Below, in pieces: positions 49,201-60,084 of a stretch of 64,000 nt of DNA. The stretch comes from Amorphophallus konjac (Eukaryota > Streptophyta > Magnoliopsida > Alismatales > Araceae). Each line of letters opens with the position of its first letter. Position 1 is the stretch's first letter. The position numbers and the translations under genes are program-made. The stretch is from NCBI GenBank assembly GCA_022559845.1, contig CM040121.1:570140140-570204139 (forward strand), read 5' to 3'. The notes below the pieces were generated by a model, which did not search any database, was not told the origin of the DNA, and saw only the letters and a list, made by a program, of their open reading frames with translations.

Positions 49201-50617
49201 GAGGATACCATCGCACAGAAAATAAAATTTCAAAGCCAGAAAGCTGAATTTATAGTCGCAACATGAAGAAAAGAAATCCCGCAAATATAATATAAAGCAC
49301 ATGCTTCTGCTGTCCTATGTGTAGAAAAAAACAGCTGGATGGGAGAGTGCGAGAGTCCGAGGGAGATGAAACATTGCAACAACACCAGTGTGGTTCAGTG
49401 AGATCTCTAACTTTACAATTGCTCAGTTCATGCCTTCAACATTTTGGGTGATTCATGAAAAATATGGTTTGGTTTCTTGTTCCAATTAAATCTCTAATAG
49501 ATGCATAAAAGTTGTAAAGAAGAGAAGAATTGACGGGACACACAAGCAAAAGCATCCTAAGAAAACCAACCTGTTGTGCCAATGAATGTGTCCCTCCAGG
49601 TTCTTTCCATCCTGTTTTTGAGAATCTAAGCCATCAACTGATCCTTTTGTACTTTGATATCCAGAATCAGCTCCAGTACCTTAAATGGAAAAAATAACCA
49701 AGTTCACAAAAAAGTGATAAAACAGGATAGTAGATACGGTACATACGCATTACACAGAATCCACTGAAACTTAAAGCACATACAAAGTTACATACCTGTG
49801 GATAACACAGAGCTGACAGCGGTGGCCTCTGCAGCATCCCTAACGGGAAGAACACCGATCAGCCCCTTCTCCTCCCTCTGCCATAGCTCTTGTTCGACTA
49901 ATTTCACACTGCAGAAGATTGAACACCATTAAGGGAAGAACAAGGACCCCCGTGCATTTACCTATATGCATACACTACCTATCATTTACCTATATGCATA
50001 CACTACCTATCATAAACTGATAGAAGTGATATGCTTATAGATTAAATCCATGAACAAAGCTACTTCAAAGTCAAACTGAGAACACGAAGTGTCAGAAATA
50101 GTTGAATTATGACTTAGTCTTTTCAACTTTCAGGAGAAATATTACCCAAGAAATCCAACCATGTCATTCAAAAACCCTTCAACTTCAACAGAATTGCCAG
50201 ACAACAACGAGTAGACGACAAACCGAATCGGCCAAGAGCCACTACGGAGGTTCATAATCCCCACAGAAGAATAAAAGCCAGCAGCAAGTTGACTTAATCC
50301 TAGCCCACCCAGGCCCAGCACATGTGAACAAATTCAACAAATAACCGGAGGGTTTGAACAGGAGAAGAAAATAAAGCGAGGGGGAAAAGAAACCTCCAAA
50401 TCCCCCCTATCTTCTCAAAACGAAGAGGAAAAAAAAAAGCCTCACTCGAACAATTCAACCAAGACGGCAAGGGCACGCATATACAGACAGAGAGAGAGAG
50501 GGGGGGAGACCTGTAGGAGGAAGTGCAGCGGATCCGTACAATGGCGCCGGGGAGCAGCACCTTGTTCCGGAAGGGGAGGATCGCGAGGCGGCCCGGCAGC
50601 TCCACGTTCTCCGCCAT
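25259..50617 (-). CDS. LON2: Peroxisomal Lon protease, ATP-dependent, complete
   Basis: LON2 degrades or unfolds matrix proteins in plant peroxisomes. Seventeen coding exons, all GT-AG and in phase: 50511-50617, 49796-49908, 49571-49679, 48915-49084, 45797-45888, 35489-35668, 35270-35353, 34964-35091, 34135-34336, 33843-34049, 32703-32833, 32051-32264, 28041-28343, 27744-27938, 26497-26742, 25570-25671, 25259-25342. They give 888 residues, the usual length. The protein opens [20 protein letters not shown] (substrate-binding LON domain). Walker A is GPPGVGKT (409-416), Walker B VMLLDE (472-477). The Ser-Lys dyad is Ser784 in DGPSAG and Lys827 in GGIKDK, 43 residues apart as in bacterial Lon. 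It ends AKL, a peroxisomal targeting signal. Introns 4, 5 and 12 are swollen by repeats; intron 5 alone is 10.1 kb. No defect was found. Confidence 0.96.
30091..30930. mobile_element. hAT-type MITE 2 (840 bp) in LON2 intron 12
   Basis: The ends TAGAGGTGTCAA and inverse TTGACACCCCTA, with perfect 8-bp duplication CCCACAAC at 30083-30090 and 30931-30938. The subterminal regions are dense in GGATC/GATCC words; the core (30270-30770) is CCG-trinucleotide and C-rich. The open frames in the core are compositional. Confidence 0.87.
31768..31880 (+). mobile_element. SINE-like element with tRNA-type A and B boxes
   Basis: TGGCGGAGTGG resembles an A box and GGGTTCAATACCC a B box, about 45 bp apart, followed by an A-rich tail. 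It lies in LON2 intron 12, antisense. A tRNA fold is not seen, so a tRNA-derived SINE fits better than a tRNA gene. Confidence 0.5.
33283..33493. mobile_element. hAT-type MITE 3 (211 bp) in LON2 intron 10
   Basis: The ends CAGGGTTGGCCGACTCG and CGAGTCGGCCAACCCTG are perfect inverted repeats, flanked by the 8-bp duplication ATCTGAGG (33275-33282 and 33494-33501). The interior repeats GACTCGG/CCGAGTC-like words. Confidence 0.9.
37639..38288 (+). pseudogene. LINE-B ORF1 remnant
   Basis: A long open frame reads through [40 protein letters not shown] and [20 protein letters not shown]. This has the layout of the DUF4283-like RNA-binding region of plant LINE ORF1 proteins. The assignment is by pattern and by position before an endonuclease. 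The frame shifts before the end, so it is not intact. Confidence 0.6.
39135..42666 (+). pseudogene. LINE-B ORF2 remnant: endonuclease, reverse transcriptase, zf-RVT
   Basis: The endonuclease begins [20 protein letters not shown]. The reverse transcriptase is well preserved: [60 protein letters not shown], then [16 protein letters not shown] stop (TAG) lies at 40777-40779. The catalytic YADD region (about 41184-41235) is lost: the frame goes from HISNLQ into unrelated residues. The zf-RVT end reads [15 protein letters not shown] and [15 protein letters not shown]. It is more intact than LINE-A but inactive. Confidence 0.9.
43379..44798 (+). mobile_element. LINE-C: 5'-truncated L1-type LINE in LON2 intron 5
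   Basis: A perfect 12-bp duplication ATCCTTGTGGAA flanks it at 43367-43378 and 44799-44810. It keeps only the ORF2 C-terminus: [20 protein letters not shown], then [20 protein letters not shown] and [23 protein letters not shown] around 43.45-43.56 kb closely matches LINE-A at 10.9-11.0 kb, including GACAGGAGGAGAGTCTAGGA, so they are one family. Its 3' tail carries tandem repeats. Confidence 0.92.
44632..44749. repeat. 36-bp tandem repeat in LINE-C 3' tail
   Basis: Three full units (44632-44666, 44667-44702, 44703-44738) plus a partial fourth, each beginning GGGGCTTGTA and ending CTTTACAATA. Confidence 0.95.
47362..47563. repeat. 29-bp degenerate minisatellite in LON2 intron 4
   Basis: Seven consecutive units of 29 bp (one of 28), typical form TATTTTTGCAGTTT then a CGACCCTTCC-like end. 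Weaker copies continue on both sides, roughly 47310-47680. Confidence 0.85.
48415..48655. repeat. GC-rich minisatellite in LON2 intron 4
   Basis: Repeated units of about 33-35 bp built from GGATCCGGTCCAAACCCCC followed by a GGGGGT block, so each unit is itself partly palindromic. A longer segment with AATCAGCCAAATGAGGGATT occurs twice (about 48396 and 48536), showing higher-order duplication. An (AT)n run follows at 48674-48698. Confidence 0.88.
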
Positions 50618-50790
50618 GGCTCCTGCTCCAGGTCTAACCACACCTCCCAACCCCTTCTCCCGGCAGCAACAAAGCGCAGAAAAGCAGCACCGATCGCGCA
50701 GGAGAAGGAGGATTAGGAATCGTCTCCCGCTCGCTCCCACCCTCCCTCAGGTCCCTCTTATTTGGACCGCGACGGCCGGATGGGAAGTAG

Positions 50791-50803
50791 AAATATATAA
50801 ATA
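50791..50803 (-). promoter_or_regulatory. Probable LON2 TATA box
   Basis: The minus strand reads TTTATATATTT, about 180 bp upstream of the LON2 ATG in GC-rich DNA. Position fits a core promoter with a 5' UTR of about 140 bp. No transcript evidence. Confidence 0.45.
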
Positions 50804-51116
50804 AAAATCGGGCCCGAGAAAAATGTCGCCTCCCTCTTGTCGACTTGGACGGAGGTGTGGTCCCCTCAGGACCCCACCCTCGCCACTCGGAGATCTTGGC
50901 CGTCGGATCGAGGATAAGGCGGGACCGGGGCTCCGGTTCCCCCATTCAGACCCGGTTGCGGGAACGGCCTCGGGCTTCAGCGACCCGTTCTGGCCCAATC
51001 ATTTCGCTCGGGAGACAGTTGATCGGGACCGTCCGTGTTGTGTGATGTGGTGTAATCCGCTGCGCCGCCGCCGAGTTTGATCTCCTCCTCAGTCTACAGC
51101 TGCCTTCCCAGCGCGG

Positions 51117-51790
51117 TGATTAATTTGGAACGAGTAATTCTGTGTGCATGGAATTCGGTGCACAAAGTCAACTTAAATTATAATCTTCTTTCTAATTGAT
51201 CTAAAAAATTGAAATAATTATTTTTTGTCAAAAAAAATATCTCGCGTCTATCCCCTATGGTCCCGTGTCAAATTCGATCGACCCGTTTTTTTACTCCGTA
51301 AAAAAATACGAGAGTGAAATATTTTTTAATACTAAATATTTTGTTATAGGAATGAAACATTTTGGTATAAGAACGAAGTATTTTGTTTGATTATAGAAAT
51401 GAACGAATGAAATATTTTGTAGAAATGAAACATTTATTATATGAACGACATATTTGTTACAAAGATAAAACACTGCAGAAATGAAACATTTTGTTATAAA
51501 AATAAAATTTAACAAAATATTTTAATTCTATATTAAATGTTTCATTTATATAACAAAATACTTAAGTCCTATAAAATATTTCACTCCCGTATTTTCTCGT
51601 CGAGTAAAAAAATGGGCCGACCGAGTCTGACACGGGACCGTACGTATTTGACGCGGGATGTCCTTTTTACAACGAAAATGATCATTTCAACCTTTTGAGG
51701 GGCCTATGAGAGGGGAGATTACAATTCGAACTGACTTTGTATACCAGATTCGATGCACAGAATATTATTCATTTGGAATTATCACGTGCA
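51117..51790. repeat. Long inverted repeat (foldback element), about 670 bp
   Basis: The two halves are imperfect inverted copies nearly to the centre (about 51453). Matching landmarks are ATTCTGTG near 51137 with CACAGAAT near 51757, GGTCCCGTGTCA (51259-51270) with TGACACGGGACC (51628-51639), and TTTTTTTACTC with GAGTAAAAAAA. The centre repeats GAAACATTTTG-like words. No coding content; boundaries approximate. It begins about 500 bp upstream of the LON2 start codon. Confidence 0.8.
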
Positions 51791-51939
51791 TTCCTTGAGA
51801 ACTGCTTATCATTCTAATTAATTAAATTATATATATATATACACTAAAAATATATGAGAAGCTTTTGATAACGGAATAAGATATAGAACCGTGACTTATT
51901 CCTATTATTCTATCTAATCGAGTTCGAAAGTACAAGGGG

Positions 51940-52109
51940 CCCGTTTGATAAACGAGCAGGGGATACCGTAATCGACTCCGAAGGGTCGATTACCATACCA
52001 GAGATCGATTAAGCAGGATGTGTGAGAGGGGAGGCGGGACCCACCGGGGGGATTCTCTCTCCTCGGTTGCGCTAACCTGCCGACAACCCGCAAACAAGAG
52101 GGCCTAGTA
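51940..52109. mobile_element. MITE copy 1 of a local pair
   Basis: Begins GGCCCGTTTGATAAACGAGC and ends with an imperfect inverse (CGCAAACAAGAGGGCC). About 170 bp, and it closely matches 52933-53099, for example GATAC...GGGTCGATTAC and GATTCTCTCTCC. The target duplication is unclear. Confidence 0.6.
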
Positions 52110-52316
52110 GACTAGTCACAGTCGAGTGAATTATTATAGAGTAAAGATCGAGTAACTTATTCAAATAAGAAAGTCAAATTAACTATTCTTAATTGATAAG
52201 GATAAAACAATGTAATTTTTATTTTAAATTATTTTAAATTGTTTCATTTTTATTTTAAATAAAATAAAAAATAATTATTAAAATTAATTAGACTTATCTT
52301 TAGAATAACTCGCGGT

Positions 52317-52410
52317 AGTGTCGGAGTGGTACAACCCCTCCCCATGTTAGAGGAGGAGAGAAGTTAGACCCACGCTTCCAGCGTGAGCCACGGGATCACC
52401 CACTCTTACT
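52317..52410 (+). mobile_element. Weak SINE-like tRNA-derived sequence
   Basis: GTGTCGGAGTGG resembles an A box and AGTTAGACCC a decayed B box. Evidence is limited to these two motifs. Confidence 0.3.
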
Positions 52411-52932
52411 TCGTCTACGGTTAAAGTCAGCAAATGGAGAAAATATAAGAACATAAGATAACGTATACGAGTTTACGTAATCATCCTTACAATAATATGA
52501 AACTAAGTTTGCCATTAATCTACGTGCATGCACGTTGCCGTGCATAGCATGTGATGGTCCAAGATTTGGCGGGTGCGTGATCTTCCGTGTCCCGGTGATT
52601 TATGGAGAGACACCGCAGCGCAGAAGGTAGCGCTTTTTTAAATTTTTTTCTAGAAGAAGCAACGCATCACATCCCAAATAATAATTCTAGGGCTAGGTTC
52701 CATGGTCCTAATAAGTTACCTCCCCCATTGGCCCCAGCCACCGTTTACGACCGTCCGTGACGTCAGTCCGCTCGGCCTTTGTTAATATTGGGCAAATATA
52801 TAATTATAGAAAGCGTTAGAGAGATTTTTTTCCCCTAACTTCATGACCCAGAATGGCGCCACTCTGCGATCTTTTTTTTTCTGGAAATGTAAGAAGAAGA
52901 TAATAAGATGGATTTTTGCATATATACTCTCT

Positions 52933-53099
52933 CCCGTTTGATAAATGAGCAGGGATACCGTAACCGACCCCAAAGGGTCAATTACGGTACCCGAGGTCGA
53001 TTAGGTGAGATTATGTGAGGGGGAGGTGGGATCCACCGAAAGATTCTCTCTCCCCGGTTGCGTTAATCTCCTGACAACCCCGCTATCAAAGCGGGTCTT
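52933..53099. mobile_element. MITE copy 2 of a local pair
   Basis: Begins CCCGTTTGATAAATGAGCAG and ends CGCTATCAAAGCGGGTC, inverse to each other over the outermost bases. It matches 51940-52109 along its length. Confidence 0.6.
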
Positions 53100-53329
53100 A
53101 AAGTTTAGTTTTATCAAATATATTCTTCGTCGGAATATATTATCATGAATATCCTCAAAATATGGGTAATGTCATGATTATGTCATCGCCGTAACTCCCG
53201 TATGTTTAACCCATGATTTGACAAATTGGGACGGGATGGGTCCGTCTGTGAGACGTAATCGGAACGCTTCATATATTTGATATTTTATTTTAAATATAAA
53301 ATATTTTATATGTAAGATGGTTAAGTGTC

Positions 53330-53440
53330 TTCATCGATTTGGGGACAGTTTGAGTTTAAAACTCACAAGATTCGAACCTAAGACATCTTAAATGGAGCGC
53401 ACAAATCACTTAACCAAATGAGTTAATAATTTTGTTATAT
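53330..53440 (-). mobile_element. SINE-like element, minus strand
   Basis: On the minus strand TGGTTAAGTGATTTGTGCGC resembles an A box and GTCTTAGGTTCGAATC a B box, about 40 bp apart. A tRNA-derived SINE is more likely than a functional tRNA because no cloverleaf is apparent. Confidence 0.5.
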
Positions 53441-53584
53441 TATTTTATATATTTTATATATAAAGAGTTTTTTTTATTTTGACATTTTACAGGACAGAGC
53501 GGGACGGTACCATACTGTACCGCCCCGGCATAAAATCGGGACGGCCGGTACGACCGAGGCGACAACCCTTGATTTAACCCGAGT

Positions 53585-54154
53585 TAAGTGTGACTTAAAG
53601 AATAAGATTTTTGTATATATACCCCGATAAAATTTGATTTTGTCAAATATACCCTAGATCTAACGACCGTAGACGACATATTTTATGGAATATTCTCCTC
53701 CATCGATGATAGTAAACTAAAGAGATATAACTGTAACATTTCTATCTAAATAAAGGATATTCATGATAATATACTTAGACGAGAGATATATTTGACAAAA
53801 TCAAACTTTATAAAAATATATACGTAAAAATTCCTAACAAGATTTTATGGAGTTGAGTCCATTGCCAGGGTAAGTGTGAGTTAAAGAATAAGATTTTTGT
53901 ATATATACCCATGTAAAGTTTAATTTTGCCAAATATACCCTAGATCTAATGACTTAGATGACATATTTTACGGAATATTCTCCTCCGTCGACGATAATAA
54001 ACTAAAAAGATATAACCGTAATATTTCTATCTAAATAAAAGATATTCATGATAATATACTTAGACGAGGGATATATTTGACAAAATCAAATTTTACATGA
54101 ATATATACGTAAAAAATCCTAACAAGATCATATGGAATGAGGCCATTGCCGGGT
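53585..54154. mobile_element. Foldback MITE present as a 286-bp tandem duplication
   Basis: Units 53585-53870 and 53871-54154 share TAAAGAATAAGATTTTTGTA and nearly all following sequence. Within each unit the start (TGTATATATACCC, TTGATTTTGTCAAATATACC) and end (GATATATTTGACAAAATCAA, AATATATACGTA) are inverted copies of about 48 bp. A partial inverted relative lies at 53107-53160. Confidence 0.85.
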
Positions 54155-54334
54155 TGATTATATATACATTTGGGGGGGGGCATTTGTAATTATAATCTTA
54201 TTCTTATTACACGTAGAATTGTAAAATTGTAATTTCTATTTATCTATTGATTAGAATAATTCCGCTTTGCAAGAATAAATACAAAAATTAGTTTTAAATT
54301 TGACATGATTAATTTGAGTTAAAATTTGATTAAA

Positions 54335-54784
54335 CAGGTGTTTGCATTTTCTAAAATTTGAGAATTAAGAATCATGAAAAAAATATTTCACCATAACGTG
54401 AAAACATGGAAAATATTTTAATGAGAAGGAAAAACAAGTGTTTGTAAAATTTGTGAGAACATCAATAGGAAACAAAAATACATGTTTCTATTTTTATAAA
54501 AAAAATTGTGTGTTACCAAATTGCTTCCCACATAGGATAATATGGTACGATTCTCCTTCTAAAATAATAGTGGGGGAGAGAGGGAGAGAACATGGGTGAG
54601 AAATCTTTCCCCAAAAATATGTCCCCATGGGGAGGGGTGGGAAAATAAATTCCGGAGAAATATAGAATATTGTGAGAATCTGAAAAATTATTTTTTCAAG
54701 TAATATTTTCTTGTGTTTGTAAATTATGTGTAAGTTAATTAAGAAAATATTTCTTTAAGAAAATTCCGAGAATGCAATCACCCC
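54335..54784. mobile_element. Probable Tourist-like MITE (450 bp)
   Basis: The left CAGGTGTTTGCATTTTC and inverse of GAATGCAATCACCCC match imperfectly. TTAAA occurs on both sides (54330-54334 and 54785-54789). AT-rich, non-coding. Confidence 0.5.
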
Positions 54785-56392
54785 TTAAACTCACAAAATG
54801 TTGACAATGGTTTGCTACAAAAATACAACCCCTTTCCTCCTCCCGTCTTATTTTTGGACAAGTAAATTTACACTTATTTACATAGTAAATTATACAAATA
54901 AATTTGTCCATGTAAATGAAATTAAGTAATTATATATATAATTTATTATTAACAAATATCCCTATTTTTATATTTTATCTTTCGCTCCTATTTCACTTAC
55001 TTTCTTCTAGAGATAAATTAAGATTTTATCTAAGAATTAGTCAATAATTCATTGGGAAAAGTGCTCATTATTATTGTGGTTCCATTGTGGTCGTAGTAAA
55101 TGCCCTGTATATCCCATCAATCAATACTCAATTTTAGGATCTTATATACCAAAAGTCAAAAAACTTAACCAAGTTTATTTACGTCCTTTAATCTCAGTTG
55201 GAGTGGCCAAAATGAATGTGATAACTGGAGTGAGAAAAATATAACATCCTAACATTATTCATAACATGATATTGATGACCTTCTCTTAAAATGTGAAGAT
55301 AATATGTACGTTATGATTTTCTTAATCTTCTTGATGGTTAATTTTTTCATAGATCATGCGTCATATATCTAGTGTGTGTGCCATCATGGTGAGTTCCGTG
55401 ACAGTGTTTTTTTTTCATATAAACCAATATTATAGAGGAAATTGATGATATATCATTTGTGGAGATATATTAATGGGTATATCACTAGTTTTTATAAAAA
55501 CTTTCAAAAATGTCATCATGGTTCATGGTTGTCAACAAGGACACACATACTCCACAAAGATTGTTATTAGTTGGTTGTCAAATGACCAAAGTACCCCTAC
55601 CCTTCCCACCAGTCAGAGAGAGAGAGAGAGAGGTCACGAGAGGGGGGGATACATGAGGGTTCGAGTGTGTGGGGAGGGGGGGGGGCGTTCACTGGAAGGC
55701 CCTCGGTGAGATCACCAAGAGGGGGTGTATCGGAGGGTGTTCGCAGGGGGTGTTCACTAGAAGGCCCTAGGTGAGATCACCGGGAGGGGGGGCGTATCGA
55801 AGGGCGTTCACAGGGGGCATAGCGGAGGGAGTTTGCGAGGGGTGGGGGTACCAGTTCATCGAGGACAACCCAGGGAGTACGGGAGCAAGGAGAAGGAGGT
55901 GTGCGCCTTCAACGCCCTCCTATCCCTACCATCTCCTTTGACTCACAAAAGCCACGGTGAAGTATGAAGTGCGAGCATTGTTGTGGCGACAGTAGTTCCC
56001 ATATCTTCAAGCATGAATGATTGCCTCAGTTGGATCAACTTTCTCCTCCGAGTCTTAGTTGGTCGCAGGTGTTTGCACTGTCGGAGGTAGATATAGCAAC
56101 TTGAAAATTTTATATGCATTCATATGTAAAAAGAAATAATGAAAGAAGAAAATAAAATAAATTATGAATATTTTTCCGTCATAGATTACATAAACATGAA
56201 CACTATCTCACTTGTTAACACGAACGATGAGATTGACGGCACGATTCTGAGAAGACGACGACGTCGGTGCTGTAGTAGTACTATAGCATCCAATTTACGA
56301 GAGAATTATTAGCTTTAATCTAATCATAATTAATGGATGAGGTCATTCTTACATCATTGAATAAATGAGGTCATTGATTATGTCATTCATAT
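54785..56392. other. Non-coding region with a 67-bp tandem duplication
   Basis: AT-rich until about 55600, then a short GA-repeat and a G-rich stretch. Units 55685-55750 and 55751-55817 are near-identical, sharing TTCACTGGAAGGCCCT and GGTGAGATCACC variants. No gene seen. Confidence 0.55.
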
Positions 56393-58597
56393 GTTGGAAT
56401 TAAGTTGGTGTAATAATAATAAAGTTGGTGTAATAGTAACAAGGTTGGTGTAATAGTAACAAGGTTGGAGATTTTGGCCTATAAATAGGGCCGAGCTCTT
56501 CCTACTTAAAGCACAAATCTATTGGGAGGAATTGCTGGTTGGAGAGAGAGAGAAAGTTCGAAGTTGGAGGAGTGTTCGAAAGCGTTCTTCGTTCTTAAAT
56601 TTCTTCTTCTTTGATCTTCAACGAGGTAGGTTTTCTCTGAGGTGAAAACTTAATTAGATCTCCATATATGTTTATTTGCATGAGTATTTTGATTCTATGT
56701 AAAATTTTCATTATCATGTATTTATGGCTTATTTTAAGATTTAAAGTTTAAAAATGGGAGTTTTCATTATCATAAAATATTTCAATAACGTGGATCGCAT
56801 ATGGACCATGATTTGAATACGTTAACCATGCCCGATTTACCTCGTTTATGTGCGTTATTTCAAAACTTAAATTTTAAATTTTAAAATCATGTTCTTGCCT
56901 TAAGAATACTATTAACAAAGAAATGACTAGGTGAATGAACTCGTAAAGCTATCGTTAATTGTTCAAACAACTATGTTCTAATTTTCGTACAATTCCTATA
57001 CATGATTGACCATATCTCTTTTATCTAAGCTCTATCCGAAAGCTTGACATCTCCTTTCAACTTCTCTTCCTACATGAAGATATTATGCAATTGAAAGCTT
57101 GACATCTTTTTTCAATATAATTTCTTTCATTGAAATTCTTTCACAAATGAACCTGTTATAATATACAAGAATGATTTCCGTTCGATTTACGTGTTTTCGT
57201 GTCTCCGAAAAATCGTGTAGCTAGCAAATTCATCAAGAAGAACCGGTGTCTAAGGCTAGAGGTCCACGGGCAAACGCTTTAAGTGGATAAGTTGTTACTT
57301 AATTAGGACCTCGTGAATACGAGGGGAGCCTCCCACTGTCCCACCTCTTACCTGACCGCGTTTTCTTTGGTTTTCTGCTAATTACCCGACTGAGAAAAAC
57401 TTGATCTAAACTTATTTTACAAGATTTTTCGCGAGAGTTGATCATGCCTTGACCGGCAATTCATTCTCATTATTGTCTTAATGTCGTTAAACATAATGCC
57501 TTAAATCATCCATGAACTTTTCTTATAAACTTCATTTACTCTTCATACTACTTGTTCTTGAAAATGAAAATTTTGCTAGATCTGTACTTTAGCCGTAAAC
57601 TACTATTTGGGAGTATAGAAGCTAAGTGTCATGCAGAGCAAAGTACTACGTTATGGGAGCCACCTCTTGAGGCCGGAATGGCGCAAATTGCTACATAATG
57701 GGAGCCACCTCTTGAGTCTGTAGGGGCCACCTCTATAGTCCTCCATAACTAAATGACTAGTTATGCGCTATACTATGCTTCTTAAGCTTTTTTTGAAACT
57801 CGGATTGGCCATAATTATACATGAATTGTTTTGAAAATTACATGGGACTTTTGATCCACCTGATACTCAATGCCTGGCAATCATGGGGGCCCTGATCTGG
57901 TCCTAGGCGAGTAAAGCCTGAAAGTACTTGTGTCCGAGGGAGTTGAATGATCAAGTGTGATATTGCACCAACTCACATGTAAGATTGAACGAGACAATTC
58001 ACTTATTACATGCTTGACTCGTTACATGCTTAACTTCCTATACATGAAATGTTTGACCGAAAGAGGTAATATCCTTGTTACATGGCCATATTCACAGTTC
58101 TATACTTGTTATTGATCTTCATGTTTACACTTGGGTTCTAAAATATCTATTCTTGAAATTCTTGACTTCCTGATCTTGTTCTCTATTTATCATTTATTTT
58201 GTTACTTGTTTTATTCGAGAGCATATAGATGATCCAAAATGCTAATTACTTAAAGTGACATCGTAAAGAGATATAAGTACTACTGAGCTTTCTAGCTCAC
58301 CCTGTGTATTATTGTTAATTTTCAGAAAATCCTGAAGATGACGGGAATGGGCTGGAGTGATGAAAGTGATGATAGTTTTAATAAATTCCTTTTCCCTGTC
58401 TATGTATATATAAATGAATGTATCGAGTTTGAATAATATTGTAAGTCCTTGAAGGATATTTGTTGGAAATGTCAGATTATGAAATAAATATGTGATTTTG
58501 TCCATTTGTTGTTCATACTCATCATCTTAGTCTCTTGATCGACCTGCCCGTATAACTGTTCACGCCTTGATAATTCCGCCTTATTCGGGACGTGACA
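56393..58597 (+). repeat. Probable 5' LTR of the gypsy element
   Basis: The right end (CGTGACA at 58591-58597) is placed by the adjacent primer-binding site. A TATA box CTATAAATAGGG lies at 56479-56490, as expected inside an LTR. The left end is a guess: a TGTTGGAATTAAG start just before a threefold repeat of AAGTTGGTGTAATA-like words. TGGGAGCCACCTCTTGAG occurs twice near 57655-57715. No second LTR is in the window to confirm it. Confidence 0.55.
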
Positions 58598-58807
58598 GTT
58601 TAATTGGTATCAGAGTCTATGGTTAAAAAGAGTCTAGGTCATCAAGACTTAGTTATTGAAAATCCTAGGTTCTTCACACTATAGGATAATAGATAGCTAT
58701 ACTTGACCCGTGAGATTGGGTAGAGACTTGGGCTAGATAATAAGATAAGTAGAGATAAGACATTTAATCCCCGTAGCTTGTTTTGCAGAAATTCTTAGCT
58801 GTTGCAA

Positions 58808-59769
58808 ATGGCCGCTGAGCGTGCTCAATGGAGAGAAATGTAAAGGACCGTCCAAGGGCTAACTCAAGTCCTACAACAAGTGGCTCAAGGAGGAGTTAAT
58901 CACCATGGTGCGGGAGACCTGCACCGCAACTTTAGGAACATGAATCCCCCGAGGTTCAATGGTTCCACTGACCCGGATGAAGCCGAACATTGGGTCAAGG
59001 AGATAGAACGAATATTTCGAGTCATGCAATGCTCAGATCAAGATAGAGTTTTGCTTGTAACTTTCCAACTGGAAAGGGATGCAAGAGCTTGTGGGAATCC
59101 ATAGAGGCGACTTTGCCCGATCTCCAGATCACTTGGGAGGAATTTCTAGAATATTTTAACGGCAAGTATTTCTCGGAGAGAGTCCAAGAAAAGAAGGCAA
59201 TAGAATTTATCACCCTTAAACAAAGAAGTCTCTCTATAGCTGAATACGAGGCCCAATTTTCTCGACTGGCCCGTTATGCTCCACACCTCATTAATAGGGA
59301 GAGAATGAAGGCCAAGCGATTCATGAATGGGGTAAGGCCCCAATACATTCCCCAACTGGTGCCTATGGACATCCAAACATATGTCGAGATGGTCCGGAAG
59401 GCCCAACTGCTAGAAGATGCCATGGAGATGGCAGATAGAATCAAGGGAAGAGTCGTGAAAGAACAAGTCGTTGGCGCCGGAAACTTTAAACCAACATTTG
59501 GAAAGAAGAGGCCAAATGAAGGGAAAACCCATCAACAAGACAAAAGGCCTCAAGATGGAAATAGGCAAGCCATCCCTTATACATCTTCAAAAGATATCTG
59601 CAAGTATTGTGACAAGGCTGGCCATAAGACTGAAGAATGCTGGAGAAAGAAGGGAGCATGCTTGCGTTGTGGAAGTGAGGATCATCGTATTTCTGATTGT
59701 CCCCTTATGAAGGAATCTCCATCGGAGAAGAAAACTCAAGAAGGACCAAGGCGTCAAGGAAGACTCTAA
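58808..59769 (+). pseudogene. gypsy gag remnant with two zinc knuckles
   Basis: Starts MAAERAQWREM then stops at 58841-58843. The gag core follows (PPRFNGSTDPDEAEHWVKEI). A frameshift near 59090 is followed by ITWEEFLEYFNGKYFSERVQ. Two C-X2-C-X4-H-X4-C knuckles are intact: CKYCDKAGHKTEEC (59599-59640) and CLRCGSEDHRISDC (59659-59700). A TAA at 59767-59769 separates gag from protease. Confidence 0.9.
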
Positions 59770-59805
59770 GCTCTGATAGAACCTACACCTACTGAAGAAG
59801 GAGGA

Positions 59806-60084
59806 GTGGTGGAAGGTACTCTCACCATCAATTCTAGAACTGCTTTTGTTCTATTTGATATTGGAGCTACCCATTCATTCATATCCCAGGATTTTGCTAC
59901 CACCTTACATGAAAAACATGTTCCTTTGAAAACTGAACTTGTTATTTTCACACCTTTAAGAGCAAACACTGAGCTTAAACATTATTTCCCCTATAGTGAA
60001 GTGTTGATTAGTGATCATAACTTAGCCACTGATTTGATATGCATGAACATGGAGGGTTATGATGTAATCTTAGGTGCTGACTAG
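59806..60084 (+). pseudogene. gypsy aspartic protease remnant
   Basis: The frame contains AFVLFDIGATHSFIS. The catalytic D-S/T-G triad reads D-I-G (59857-59868), so the enzyme is probably inactive. TAG at 60082-60084 follows YDVILGAD and separates this from the pol frame. Confidence 0.85.

Noticed and set aside
50823..51080. Plus-strand open frame upstream of LON2, suggesting a bidirectional gene
   Set aside because: GC-rich promoter region; no family match and no good splice or promoter context.
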